Position numbers and translations under genes: made by a program
Part shown: positions 26,901 through 35,302 of the stretch, one piece after another
Layout: every line of letters begins with the position of its first letter
Position numbering within the stretch: the first letter of the stretch is position 1
The notes under the pieces: generated by a model
Database searches by the model: none
What the model saw: only the letters and a program-made list of their open reading frames with translations
What the model was told of the DNA's origin: nothing
NCBI RefSeq assembly: GCF_005222485.1
Contig: NZ_CP029078.1
Coordinates: forward strand, 8,061,501-8,125,500
Origin: Streptomyces griseoviridis
Lineage (GTDB): Bacteria > Actinomycetota > Actinomycetes > Streptomycetales > Streptomycetaceae
DNA: 64,000 nt
Direction of reading: 5' to 3'

Positions 26901-29900
26901 GTCTGGGTGGGGGAGTTGTGGTTGGCGGCCACCACGTCGGAGGCCAGCCCCGCCAGCCGTAGCACCTCCTCGACCTGGTCGGCCGTGGCGCCGACGGCCG
27001 CCATGGTGCCCGGGTCGTCGGCCGGTGTCCGGCCGAGGACGGCCTCGGCGCGGGCCGCGCTCGCGGCGAGGAGTTCGTCGGGCGTGAACACCCCGGCGGC
27101 GGCGAGCGCGGCGAGTTCGCCGTAGCTGTGGCCCGCGGCCATCGCGGGGCGCACCCCGAGCGAGGTGAGCAGTTCGGTGGCGGCGAGCGCGGTGATGCCG
27201 AGGGCGGGCTGCGCCACGGCCGTGTCGGTGATCCTGGCCTGGTCGCGGGCCGCGGCCCCGGCGTCGAGGGCGGCGGGCGGGAAGAGGGCGTCGGCCCAGC
27301 GGGCGCCCCGGTGCAGATGGTGGTGGAGCGTGGGGAAGGCGGTGAACAGCGCCGCGAGCATGCCGGGGCGCTGGCTGCCCTGACCGGGGAAGAGCAGGGC
27401 GAGCCGCCCTTCCTCGACCTCGGGCGGGACGGCGCGGGCGAGGTGGATGCCGTCGGCGGGGGCGTGTTCGCCGTCGGCGGCCCGGCGCAGCAGTTCGGGC
27501 AGCCGCTCCAGGGAGGGCGCGACGACGGCGACGCGCACCGGTTCGCCGCGCAGCGCGGCCTGGTCGCCGCGGACGGCGGCGTGGTGGGCGAGGTCGCGCA
27601 GCCGGCTGTGGCCGCCGTCCTGCTCGATCAGGGCGAGCAGCGCGCGGACCGCCTTGGCGGCGGCCTCCTCGTCGCGTCCCCGGAACAGGAACAGCTCGGC
27701 GGGCCAGGCGTCCAGGGCGTGCGCGGCGGGCGCCTGGTCGTAAGCGCGCAGCACCACATGGAAGTTGGTGCCGCCGAAGCCGAAGGCGCTGACGCCCGCG
27801 ATCCGTTCGGCGGGTTCCGCGGCCCAGGGCACGGCGGAGGTGTGGAAGACGAACGGGCTGGTGTCCGCGTCCCACGCCGGGTTGGGCCGGGACAGGTGCA
27901 GGGTGGGCGGCTTCACGCCGTGGTGCAGCGCGAGGGTGGTCTTGACGAGTCCGGCGAGCCCGGCGGCGCACTTGGTGTGCCCGATCTGCGACTTGACCGA
28001 GCCGACGGCGCAGGAGCCGGGCGCCGCGCCGTGTACCGCGAACACCTCGGTGAGGGTGGCGAGTTCGGTGCGGTCGCCGACGACGGTCCCGGTGCCGTGC
28101 GCCTCGATCAGACCGACCTCGGCGGGGGAGACGCGGGCGTTGGCGTAGGCGCGGTCCAGGGCGGCGCGCTGGCCCTCGGGGCGGGGCGCGGTCAGCCCGA
28201 GGCCGCGGCCGTCGCTGGCGCTGCCGACGCCGTCGATCACGGCGTAGACGCGGTCGCCGTCGCGTTCGGCGTCGGCGAGCCGCTTGAGGGCGACGCAGGC
28301 GACGCCCTCGCCGAGGGCGATGCCGTCGGCGCTCGCGTCGAAGGTGGCCGAGCGGCCGGAGGGCGACAGCGCGTGCACCGAGGAGAAGAGGAGGTAGTCG
28401 TTGATGCCGTTGTGCAGGTCGGCGCCGCCGCAGAGCACCAGGTCGCTGGTGCCGGTGACGAGTTCCTTGCAGGCGGCGTCGACGGCGGTGAGCGAGGAGG
28501 CGCAGGCCGCGTCGACGGTGTAGTTGGCACCGCCGAGGTCGAGCCGGTTGGCGATGCGGCCCGCGATGACGTTGGCGAGCATGCCGGGGAAGGAGTCCTC
28601 GGTCAGCCGCGGCAGTTGCGCGTCGAGGCCGGGCGGCAGCGCGCCGACGTAGCCGGGCAGCACGGTGCGCAGGGTGGAGGCGTTGGCGAGGTCGCTGCCC
28701 GCCTCGGCGCCGAAGATCACCGAGGTGCGGCGGTGGTCGGCGTCCGCTCCCGCGTAGCCGGCGTCGGCGAGGGCGCGGCGGGCCGCCTCGAGGGCGAGCA
28801 GCTGCACCGGTTCGATGCTGGGCAGGGAGGCGGGCGGGATGCCGTAGCTCAGCGGGTCGAAGGGGATGCGCGGCAGGAACCCGCCCCAGCGGGAGGGGGT
28901 GCGTTCGCCGTCGCCGTCGGGGGCGTAGTACAGCTCGGGGTCCCAGCGCTCGGCGGGCACCTCGGTGACGCTGTCGGCGCCTGACACCACGTTGGCCCAG
29001 AACTCGCCGAGGTCGCGGGCGCCGGGGAACATCGCGGCCATGCCGACCACGGCGATCCGCAGCGGCGGGGGCGCCTGCCCGGCGGGCGGGGCGGCGACGG
29101 CGGCGGCGCGCTCGGCGAGCCAGGCCGCGGCGCCCTCGGTCACCTCGCGGTGCAGGGCGGCGACGGTGGTGACCGCGGAGCGCAGCACACTGACCTCGCC
29201 GGCCATGAACATCCCCTCGGCGCCCTGGCGTTCCTCGTCCACGGCGCGCAGGCCGTCGCCGACCCGCTCGACGCCCTTGGACGCGAGGCGCAGCCGGCCG
29301 ACGTTGAACCGCTCGAGGCGCTCCCAGATCTCCCGGTCGGGGACGCCCTCGGCGGTGAGTCCGTCGCGCAGCGCGGCGAAGTCGCGGGTGACCTCGCTCG
29401 CGGCGCACCGGGTGGCGTGGCCGGGCGCGGTCTCCAGCAGGTCGGTGCGCTCGGCTGCGACGACCCGCCGCTGGAACAGCGGCCGGATGGCGCCCGCTTC
29501 GACCGCTTCGGCGGTGAACAGGTAGGCGGTGCCCATCAGGACGCCGAAGGCGGCGCCCGCCTCGGTGAGCGGGGCGGCGACGGTCGCGGCCATCGCGGCG
29601 GACCGCGCGTCGTGGATGCCGCCCGCGAACAGCACCGTCAACTCCGAGGCGGCGGCCGGGCCTTGCTCGGCGAGGAAGGCGCGCAGCACCTCGGTCTGCG
29701 CCTCCCAGAGCGGGAAGCTGTTGCGCGGTCCGATGTGGCCGCCGCACTCGGCGCCCTCGAAGACGAACTTGCGGGCGCCCGCCGCGAGGAACTGCCGCAG
29801 CAGCCCGGGTGAGGGCACGTGCAGGAAGGTCGATATGCCCTCCGCCTCCAGGGCGGCGGCCTGCGCGGGACGGCCGCCCGCGATGACGGCGTGGGTGGGT

Positions 29901-31069
29901 CTCAGCTCCTTGACGACGGCGAGCTGCTCCTCCTTGACCCGCTCGTCGGCGAAGCCGAGGATGCCGACGCCCCAGGCGGCGCCCTCGGGCAGGGTGTCCC
30001 GGGTGCGGCTGAGCAGGGCGCGGGTGCGGGTGGCGTCGGCGAGGGCCAGCGCGAGGAAGGGCAGCGCGCCCTCGGCGGCGACCGCCGCGGCGAAGTCGGG
30101 TTCGTCGCTGACCCGGGTCATCGGGCCCTGGGCGATGGGCAGTCGGGTGCCGAGCGCACGCGCTCCCGCGGACCCCTCGGCCAGCGCGGCGCCCGCCTCC
30201 CCGCGCGCGGTGGCCAGGCCGATCGCGTCGCGGACGGTGCGCACCGCTTCGGCGACGGTGGTGGAGCGGGCGGCGAAGGCGGCGGCGAGGTAGCCGTCCT
30301 GACCGACCGGCAGGAGCCTGCGGGCCGGATCGGCGGCGGCGAAGGCCCGTTCGGCGGCGGCGCGGTCGGCGGGCGGTTCGGGGGCCCGCGGTCCGCGCCG
30401 GCGCAGCAGCCGCACACCGTCGACGAGGACGCTCTCGGAGCCGTCGAGCGAGCCGAGGGCGTCGACGGTCTCGGCGTCGGGTTCGGCCTCGTCGAGCAGG
30501 GCGAGCTGGATGTCGAGGACGACCCCAGCGGCGCCGCCGGCCACCGCGGCGGCGGCGGTGCGCGGACCGATGCCGCCCCACGCCCAGACCGGGACGGTGA
30601 TCCGCGGGTCGGCGAGCACGCCCTGGAGCAGCACGAAGGTGGAGAGTTCACCGGCCGGGCCGCCGCACTCGCCGCCGCGCAGCAGCAGCCCGTGGACGCC
30701 GGCCCGTACCGCGTCGGCGGCCTCGGCGAGCCCGGTGACCTCGGCGAGGACCCGGCGGCCGGGGAAGTCGGCGGCGGGCCGCGTGGGGTCGGCGAGGAGC
30801 ACGGTGGTGACGCCGTCGGGGAGGTCCGCGGCGTCGAGGGGGCAGCCGGGCCGCAGCCGGACGCCGAAGGGGCGCCCGCCGGACCAGCGGGCGGTGCGGT
30901 GCAGGACCTCGACGGCGTCGCGGCGCGACTCGGGCAGTTCGAGCACGCCGAGGGCGCCCGCCCGGCCGCACGCCGCGGTGAGTCGGGGCGAGGGACGGTG
31001 CAGCGGGTTCACCGCGAGGACGGTGTCTGTCGGGGCCTCGGGCAGCGCGGGGGTGGCGAGCATCCGCAT
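23942..31069 (-). CDS. PUFA-synthase/hglE-like megasynthase 1: ER(NPD)-KS-AT-ACP-ACP-KR
   Basis: Iterative-type synthase of 2375 residues. Residues 1-560 are related to FMN nitropropane-dioxygenase/PfaD enoylreductases, with two FMN-site-like motifs (GGECGGPAG at 132-140, GAECGGHIG at 439-447). KS: Cys856 (DAACASS), His991 (HGTGT), His1031 (QIGHT). AT: GHSYGE with Ser1315, and AFHSP. Two almost identical ACPs have Ser1726 and Ser1827 (DLSVDSIKRTEIAGEL). KR: VVLLVGGARGITARFA near 2070 and SDYAAAND near the end. ATG 31069 has GGAG 6 nt upstream; the frame is open further, without support. The order suggests a PfaD-PfaA fusion. First gene of the operon. Confidence 0.92.
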   Translation of the reverse strand: MRMLATPALPEAPTDTVLAVNPLHRPSPRLTAACGRAGALGVLELPESRRDAVEVLHRTARWSGGRPFGVRLRPGCPLDAADLPDGVTTVLLADPTRPAADFPGRRVLAEVTGLAEAADAVRAGVHGLLLRGGECGGPAGELSTFVLLQGVLADPRITVPVWAWGGIGPRTAAAAVAGGAAGVVLDIQLALLDEAEPDAETVDALGSLDGSESVLVDGVRLLRRRGPRAPEPPADRAAAERAFAAADPARRLLPVGQDGYLAAAFAARSTTVAEAVRTVRDAIGLATARGEAGAALAEGSAGARALGTRLPIAQGPMTRVSDEPDFAAAVAAEGALPFLALALADATRTRALLSRTRDTLPEGAAWGVGILGFADERVKEEQLAVVKELRPTHAVIAGGRPAQAAALEAEGISTFLHVPSPGLLRQFLAAGARKFVFEGAECGGHIGPRNSFPLWEAQTEVLRAFLAEQGPAAASELTVLFAGGIHDARSAAMAATVAAPLTEAGAAFGVLMGTAYLFTAEAVEAGAIRPLFQRRVVAAERTDLLETAPGHATRCAASEVTRDFAALRDGLTAEGVPDREIWERLERFNVGRLRLASKGVERVGDGLRAVDEERQGAEGMFMAGEVSVLRSAVTTVAALHREVTEGAAAWLAERAAAVAAPPAGQAPPPLRIAVVGMAAMFPGARDLGEFWANVVSGADSVTEVPAERWDPELYYAPDGDGERTPSRWGGFLPRIPFDPLSYGIPPASLPSIEPVQLLALEAARRALADAGYAGADADHRRTSVIFGAEAGSDLANASTLRTVLPGYVGALPPGLDAQLPRLTEDSFPGMLANVIAGRIANRLDLGGANYTVDAACASSLTAVDAACKELVTGTSDLVLCGGADLHNGINDYLLFSSVHALSPSGRSATFDASADGIALGEGVACVALKRLADAERDGDRVYAVIDGVGSASDGRGLGLTAPRPEGQRAALDRAYANARVSPAEVGLIEAHGTGTVVGDRTELATLTEVFAVHGAAPGSCAVGSVKSQIGHTKCAAGLAGLVKTTLALHHGVKPPTLHLSRPNPAWDADTSPFVFHTSAVPWAAEPAERIAGVSAFGFGGTNFHVVLRAYDQAPAAHALDAWPAELFLFRGRDEEAAAKAVRALLALIEQDGGHSRLRDLAHHAAVRGDQAALRGEPVRVAVVAPSLERLPELLRRAADGEHAPADGIHLARAVPPEVEEGRLALLFPGQGSQRPGMLAALFTAFPTLHHHLHRGARWADALFPPAALDAGAAARDQARITDTAVAQPALGITALAATELLTSLGVRPAMAAGHSYGELAALAAAGVFTPDELLAASAARAEAVLGRTPADDPGTMAAVGATADQVEEVLRLAGLASDVVAANHNSPTQTVISGPTEAVAAAVAHLKDAGHTAKPLKVACAFHSPLLAGAGDDFGAHLGELALPAPAFPVWANRTAAPYPEGAAGIRAELMAQLGSPVRFAEQIEAMYEAGARVFVEAGPGRVLSRLVGDVLGDRPHRAVPLEGVRDGGLPAFLTALAQLAVSGVALRARPLFTGRDTVDPATAGSVRRAGFTVDGHLLRRADGTLPPHALHPARPVTEFALSDPRPLTAPAAGPEALIAEFLRSSREMVSAQRDVLLSYLGAPEPASATAWAPPPAETVPSLATAPAPAVVPSTALVATAVTASGSAPATSVLDTVLGVIAERTGYPVEMLEADLDLEADLSVDSIKRTEIAGELAVRLGIGGDAAEQLEELSGVRTAEGIAGLLAARLGTDPGAALAPAGGTGDAPARGLPVLDTVLAVVAERTGYPVEMLEADLDLEADLSVDSIKRTEIAGELGARLGLDTAEVDLDALGGARTVRALSALLEAAVGTAPASTPAAVPPAVAPAADGPRPEITAPQRLLFAERVLEPATARPESGGRALLIGGGEIATALAALLTEAGVTADLVPAGGLPATGAETVVHLTPLDAESPVLPAEFALYQHLLAAGPRRLLAADRRGTGTPSGLRGFFRTVAREYPGTRATLAEVHDTASPAEAAQALFAELAAPEGEPVVLIDRGGRRSALHLRPTPLGAIATSGAGPAGDGVAEAEAVGLDRDSVVLLVGGARGITARFARTLAAASRCRLVLFGRTPEPAPSEEELTATAQDRAALRGALLAGGLTTTPAETERRVAAILAEREVRATLAAVRELGGEAEYQRVDVRDAEAVGAAVKQVYAQYGRLDGLVHAAGLIEDKLIAEKSPESFARVFATKADGARTVLDAVDRLPVSPRFAVLFGSIAAALGNRGQSDYAAANDVLEELGRRWSGAERRGLTVHWGPWAASETGGGMVGPELMRSYAARGIKLIDLEEGPLSLLRELAYGAPDEHTVVYTASGW

Positions 31070-31808
31070 GGGAGTCTCCGGTGTGGGGGGTGGTGCGCGG
31101 TAGTCAACTGGGGGCCACGGCAGGCGGTCAACTGGTGACGGACGGTGACCGCTGCGGACGTCGGGCGTGGACCGCACCCTTTCGAATACCGAAAACCACG
31201 CACACCGATACCGTCCTGCGGCATTCACCGAAACGCCGTGCGGCGACGCGGTGCCGATGATGTGAATGCGCCACGCGTTGGCAACACGAATGTCGCAATA
31301 ACCACACCGACGTGTGCGGCAGATCACTCCGAGTCTGTAAGGAAACACCTAACCGCGGGCCAGGGCGTGCACTCTCCGTAGCCTCCGACGGCAATTCCCC
31401 CACGTCCGACCATGTCCTTTTTCGGACCGAGAACAGCCGACCGAGGAGCGTTTCTCCCGTCCGCCCGCACCTCGTGACCACCGCGCTGACCTGCGGCGGG
31501 ACGGCATCCATTCGGCGCGGCCCGAGGGCTGGACGGCACGTGCGGGCACCGCGCGCACGGTCCGCGCACCCCACCCCCACGGGGGCGCCACATTTCGAGA
31601 ACGCTTTTCGGCCCACCCCCGATGGAATTCAGCCGGACGATATCCGGACCGACGGTCCGCCTCGCTCCGCCGCTTCCGGACACCGGCTCCGTACGGGCGA
31701 TGCCCACCGGTCCTCGAAGGGATCATGTGCCCGTGACGCGAGGAGGGGCGGGACCGTGTCGCACGGCCCCGCCCCGGGTGGCCGGTGGCCACCCCGTTCC
31801 CGGAATTC
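31070..31808. other. Long intergenic region upstream of the megasynthase operon
   Basis: No gene was recognised in these ~740 bases. The stretch about 31150-31360 is visibly lower in G+C than its surroundings and should contain the promoter of the minus-strand operon. No confident -10/-35 pair or operator was identified. The lactococcin-like gene's terminator lies at its right end. Confidence 0.5.
31745..31775. terminator. Terminator hairpin of the lactococcin-like gene
   Basis: 14-bp stem with one mismatch (31745-31758 with 31762-31775) and a 3-nt loop, about 35 bp beyond the stop of the minus-strand gene. No strong T-run. Confidence 0.65.
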
Positions 31809-32207
31809 CTAGCTCTTGCCCCAGTACACGGTGCACGTGTTGAGGAAGCTGCCGGTGAGGCTCGCCTTGGACGTGGCGCCCGCCGCCGCCGTCGCCGACT
31901 TGCTGACATCGCCCAGCTTCGCCGTCGACTTGTGCATCTCGGAGCCGTGGAAGTAGTACGAGTAGCAGAACTTGCCCTCGGCGGTGATCTCAGTGCCGTA
32001 GGTCCAGGTGCCCCCGCCGACTTCCTCGACCGTCTTCGGGGTCACGGCGGACGGATTGACGGTGATCTTCTTCATTCCCCACTCCGAGACCTTCCCCAAC
32101 TCGGCGGGCGGCCGGGCGGTCTGCGCGCTGGCGGGCGACGCGAGAACACCGGCGCTCAGGGCGGCGCCCGCCGCGGCGAGAGCGAGAGCTTTTCCAAAAG
32201 ACTTCAT
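31809..32207 (-). CDS. Lactococcin-972-family secreted peptide precursor
   Basis: Exported protein of 132 residues. The signal peptide is clear (KSFGKALALAAAGAALSAGVLASPASA). The mature part has family features: GGGTWTYGTEI, a CYSYYFHGSEMHKSTAKLG segment, a Lys/Ser/Ala-rich middle and the C-terminal TCTVYWGKS. Lactococcin 972 itself blocks septum formation through lipid II. Here the usual multi-TM immunity protein and ABC ATPase are not adjacent, so function as a bacteriocin is inference. AAGGA precedes the ATG. Confidence 0.75.
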   Translation of the reverse strand: MKSFGKALALAAAGAALSAGVLASPASAQTARPPAELGKVSEWGMKKITVNPSAVTPKTVEEVGGGTWTYGTEITAEGKFCYSYYFHGSEMHKSTAKLGDVSKSATAAAGATSKASLTGSFLNTCTVYWGKS

Positions 32208-32390
32208 GGGTGTACGTCCTTACATGAGATCACCCGGTGGCAATTCCGGGCCGAACGTGAGTGGCAAGAGACTGCGAAGCAAGGCGAATGCGCGAGGAGT
32301 TGGGTCAGACTCTTTCCCTTCCGCTCCCGAGTGGCCTGATCCGCCGGTCGGATCTCCTCCACCACGCGGGTCGCGAGGCTCGTTGTGTCT

Positions 32391-32450
32391 TGAGGGGACA
32401 GAGGGTGTGTTGAGGGGAGAGAGGGTGTGTTGAGGGGACAGAGGGCACGT
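32391..32450. repeat. 20-bp tandem repeat, three copies
   Basis: TGAGGGGACA or TGAGGGGAGA followed by GAGGGTGTGT recurs every 20 bp at 32391, 32411 and 32431; the last half is diverged. It is intergenic, between the lactococcin-like gene and the 235-residue protein gene. Confidence 0.8.
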
Positions 32451-32489
32451 CGGCGCGACCGGGAGGGCCCGACGCGCCTCGGGCGCCGG

Positions 32490-33197
32490 CTAGTCGACCG
32501 GGCCGCGCTGCCGGACGACGACGGGCCCCGGCCGCAGCGCCTCGTAGCGGAGCCGGTAGGTCTCGACGTGCGGGGCCTCGCCCCCGGCACCCGGGCGGCA
32601 CCGCATCGCGTAGAAGGAGTCGAAGTCGCCCGGCAGATCGCGGAGATGGTCGGCGCCGGTTCCCGCTCTGCCCAAGCACGCCATGATCCGCCTATGGCGC
32701 TGGACGTTGTCGAAGTCGATCCGCTCCATCTCCCGCCCGTAGTACCCCGCCGCCGTCATCCCCTCCCGCTCGGCCCACTCGTCGATGTAATCGGCGTAGC
32801 CCGGTTGCGTGTACTGCTCCCACCCCGCGCGCTCGCCCTCGGACGCGGCGTCGAGAATCCCGAACAGGGCGACCCCCGCCAGCCGGTCCTTGTCGTCCCT
32901 GACATCTCCGTGCAGCGGGTCGATGACCAGTTCACGGGTGACCGCGTTCCAATGAGCGACCGCACGCTCCCGTGCCGAACGGAAACGGACGGCGAGTTCT
33001 CCGGCCTCCATGAGCGCCTCGTGGAAATCCGGTACCCGGACGCCCGCTTCGGCGACCCGGTCGGCGATCCGGCTCATTCTGTCGGTGTGTTCCGTCGCCT
33101 CGAAGCAAATCCCTCCGACCTGGCTGCGATAGACAGCGTTGGAGGGATCGGAGGACGGCGATCCGTACGGCAGATCGGCCTGCTGCTCATCACTCAC
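32490..33197 (-). CDS. Hypothetical protein, 235 residues
   Basis: Not recognised. A soluble, acidic protein with no signal peptide or membrane segment. It is rich in charged helices (DRMSRIADRVAEAGVRVPDFHEALMEAGE; ERIDFDNVQRHRRIMACL) and has a central LVIDPLHGDVRDDKDRLAG. No HExxH or other catalytic signature is evident. GTG 33197 follows a weak GGTGA site. It stands alone on the minus strand, divergent from the M48 peptidase gene. Confidence 0.7.
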   Translation of the reverse strand: MSDEQQADLPYGSPSSDPSNAVYRSQVGGICFEATEHTDRMSRIADRVAEAGVRVPDFHEALMEAGELAVRFRSARERAVAHWNAVTRELVIDPLHGDVRDDKDRLAGVALFGILDAASEGERAGWEQYTQPGYADYIDEWAEREGMTAAGYYGREMERIDFDNVQRHRRIMACLGRAGTGADHLRDLPGDFDSFYAMRCRPGAGGEAPHVETYRLRYEALRPGPVVVRQRGPVD

Positions 33198-33530
33198 GGG
33201 TCGTCACCTTTCGGGTGTGCGTCCTGGCACGCGGCACACGCTCGCCCCGCGTTCATGGACCGTCATTCCTGCTGCAAGAGCCCTTGTCCGCACCGTTGGT
33301 TCACTCGGAGGGCACGGAATTCCCAGAACGCGACGAGCGGCCTCCCACGGGCCGGTCCCCGACCACCACCGCGGTGCCCCGCAGCCGGCCCCCGAAGGCC
33401 CGGATTGCCCTCCTGACCTGCGATGGGGCATACTCCGCCTTCCCCCACGACGCACCACAGGCAGCGGCCGGCACCCGGCCGGCTGTCCGACATGTTCCTG
33501 TTTCTCTCGGTCCGGTGGGGGATCTGCCCG
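33198..33530. other. Divergent intergenic region, no recognised feature
   Basis: Contains the start regions of the 235-residue protein gene and the M48 gene. Open frames in it are G+C-driven and were not supported. No palindromic operator or clear promoter was seen. Confidence 0.4.
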
Positions 33531-35168
33531 ATGGGCGCAACTCCGCGCGCGCTGCGCGCTGTCGTACTGCTCTGCGGCTTCTACCTGCTCAGCCTGCTGC
33601 TGCTGGCTCTGCTGGTCGGCCTCGACGTGTTGGCGCTCACCCGGCTGAACGGCCTGTCGGCCCTCAAGGTCGTCTTCGTCTCGGTCCTGCTGGCGATCCC
33701 CGTCGTGCAGGGCCTCCTCATGCTCCGCACACCTCGCGGCGAAGGCCCGGACGGGGTCCGCGCCACCGAGGCCGACGAGCCCCGACTCTGGGCGCTCGTC
33801 CGCGAACTCGCCGACGCCACCGGCACCCGCGCCCCCGACGAGATCCTGCTGACCGGCGACGTCAACGCCGCCGTCAGCGAACAGCCGCGGCTGCTCGGCC
33901 TGTTGCCAGGACCGCGCCGCCTCTACCTCGGCGTACCCCTGCTGACCGGGCTGAGCGAGGCCCAACTGCGCGCGGTGCTCGCCCACGAGTACGGCCACTT
34001 CACCGGCGGCGACACCCGCCTCTCCGCCCTGGTCGTCCGCGGCCGGACCCAACTCGCCCGTACCGTCGACCAGTTCCACGCCAAGGCCGACGACAGGACG
34101 GCGGCGGAGCGCGCCCGGCAGGAGCGGGCCGCCGCGAGACGGATCACCAGGGGCAAGAAGGCCAGGGAGGTCGACACCGCCGGAGCCGGCTTCACCTACC
34201 GCGCCATGGCCGCCCTCTACACCGCCTACGCCAAGCTCTATCTGCGCTCCACCCTCTCCACGGCGCGCGCCCAGGAGTTCGCGGCCGACCTCGCCGCGGC
34301 CCGGATCACCGGACGCGACACGACCGCGTCGGCGCTGCGCGAGATCCCGGTACTGGCCACCGCGCACGACTTCTACCTCGGCTCCTACGCCGTCCTCGGC
34401 GCACCGGCCCGACTGATGCCCCCGCGCGGCGAGTTCTTCGGCGGCTTCGGACGGATGCTGGCCGCCCGCGAGGAGAACCTGGACCGCCTGCGCCGACGGC
34501 TGCCGACCGAACCCGCCTCGCCCTACGACTCCCACCCTCCGATCGCCGAACGGGTGCGCAGGATCGAGGAGTTGCCCGCCGACGGCCGGACCGCACAGGC
34601 CGAGGGCGCCGCGCTGGACCTGCTCACCGACCCCGCGCGCACCCTGGCCGCGCTGGAGGAGGCCGTCCTCACCGACGAGGCGCGCGCCTTCCGCCGGGCC
34701 GCCGACTGGCAGGAACTCCTCGACACGGCGATGACCGAGAACCTGGCGGCACTCGACACCCCGCTCGGACGGGCCCTGGCCGCCTACAGCAAGGAGCCCG
34801 CGACCCTGCCCGCCCTGCTGACGGCGATCGACGACGGCCGGCTGTGGCAACTCGCCCACCGGCTGCCGCTGTCGGAGGAGGCGCTCGCGTCCAAGGGCCG
34901 GGCCTTCCGTGAGTTCGCCAGGCCCGTGCTGCGCGACTCACTGCGCAGCATGGTGCTGGCCGAGTTCAGCGCCCGCTCGCTGCTGCGCTGGGAGTTCTCC
35001 TGGGAGCACGCCGCGACGGCCCGGTTGCCCGGCGCGGCCGAGCCGGACGGCACACCGGACGCGAGCACCGAGGAGACGTTGAAGGCCGCACTCGACGCGG
35101 CGCTCGCCGACCGGCCCGACACGGCTCCCCTCCGAGCCCTGCTGCCCCCCGCACCACAGCCGGTCTGA
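33531..35168 (+). CDS. M48-family membrane metallopeptidase
   Basis: HtpX/Ste24-type zinc endopeptidase of 545 residues. Two hydrophobic segments (about 10-35 and 46-66) are followed by the peptidase domain with HEYGH at 152-156 and a later Glu ligand in QEFAADLAAA. The C-terminal ~250 residues are extra and helical. ATG 33531 is chosen because GGGGGA precedes it and the membrane segment then starts at residue 10; upstream ATGs at 33423 and 33492 are less likely. The next gene on the same strand is a membrane-anchored helical protein 134 bp away, a likely partner. Confidence 0.88.
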   Translation: MGATPRALRAVVLLCGFYLLSLLLLALLVGLDVLALTRLNGLSALKVVFVSVLLAIPVVQGLLMLRTPRGEGPDGVRATEADEPRLWALVRELADATGTRAPDEILLTGDVNAAVSEQPRLLGLLPGPRRLYLGVPLLTGLSEAQLRAVLAHEYGHFTGGDTRLSALVVRGRTQLARTVDQFHAKADDRTAAERARQERAAARRITRGKKAREVDTAGAGFTYRAMAALYTAYAKLYLRSTLSTARAQEFAADLAAARITGRDTTASALREIPVLATAHDFYLGSYAVLGAPARLMPPRGEFFGGFGRMLAAREENLDRLRRRLPTEPASPYDSHPPIAERVRRIEELPADGRTAQAEGAALDLLTDPARTLAALEEAVLTDEARAFRRAADWQELLDTAMTENLAALDTPLGRALAAYSKEPATLPALLTAIDDGRLWQLAHRLPLSEEALASKGRAFREFARPVLRDSLRSMVLAEFSARSLLRWEFSWEHAATARLPGAAEPDGTPDASTEETLKAALDAALADRPDTAPLRALLPPAPQPV

Positions 35169-35302
35169 GAGACACCACAGGACCGGGCCTGGGCCGGGCA
35201 CCGGTCCCGGGCCGGACAGCCGCAGCCGGCCCCCGACCTCGACCGAACGCGACGCGACCCCGGGCCCACTCCCGGGCCCGAGAACGGAACACCCTCACCC
35301 CC

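Noticed and set aside
26541..30581. 1346-codon minus-strand frame within megasynthase 1
   Set aside because: An Arg-rich out-of-frame shadow of the KS-AT region; the in-frame protein carries the catalytic motifs.
18609..31069. Enediyne PKS
   Set aside because: The KS-AT-ACP-KR-DH-PPTase idea is similar, but domains are split over two proteins with an NPD-type ER and tandem ACPs, and no enediyne accessory genes are present.
33215..34912. Alternative frame overlapping the M48 peptidase
   Set aside because: Arg/Pro-rich and lacks motifs; HEYGH and the membrane helices are in the other frame.
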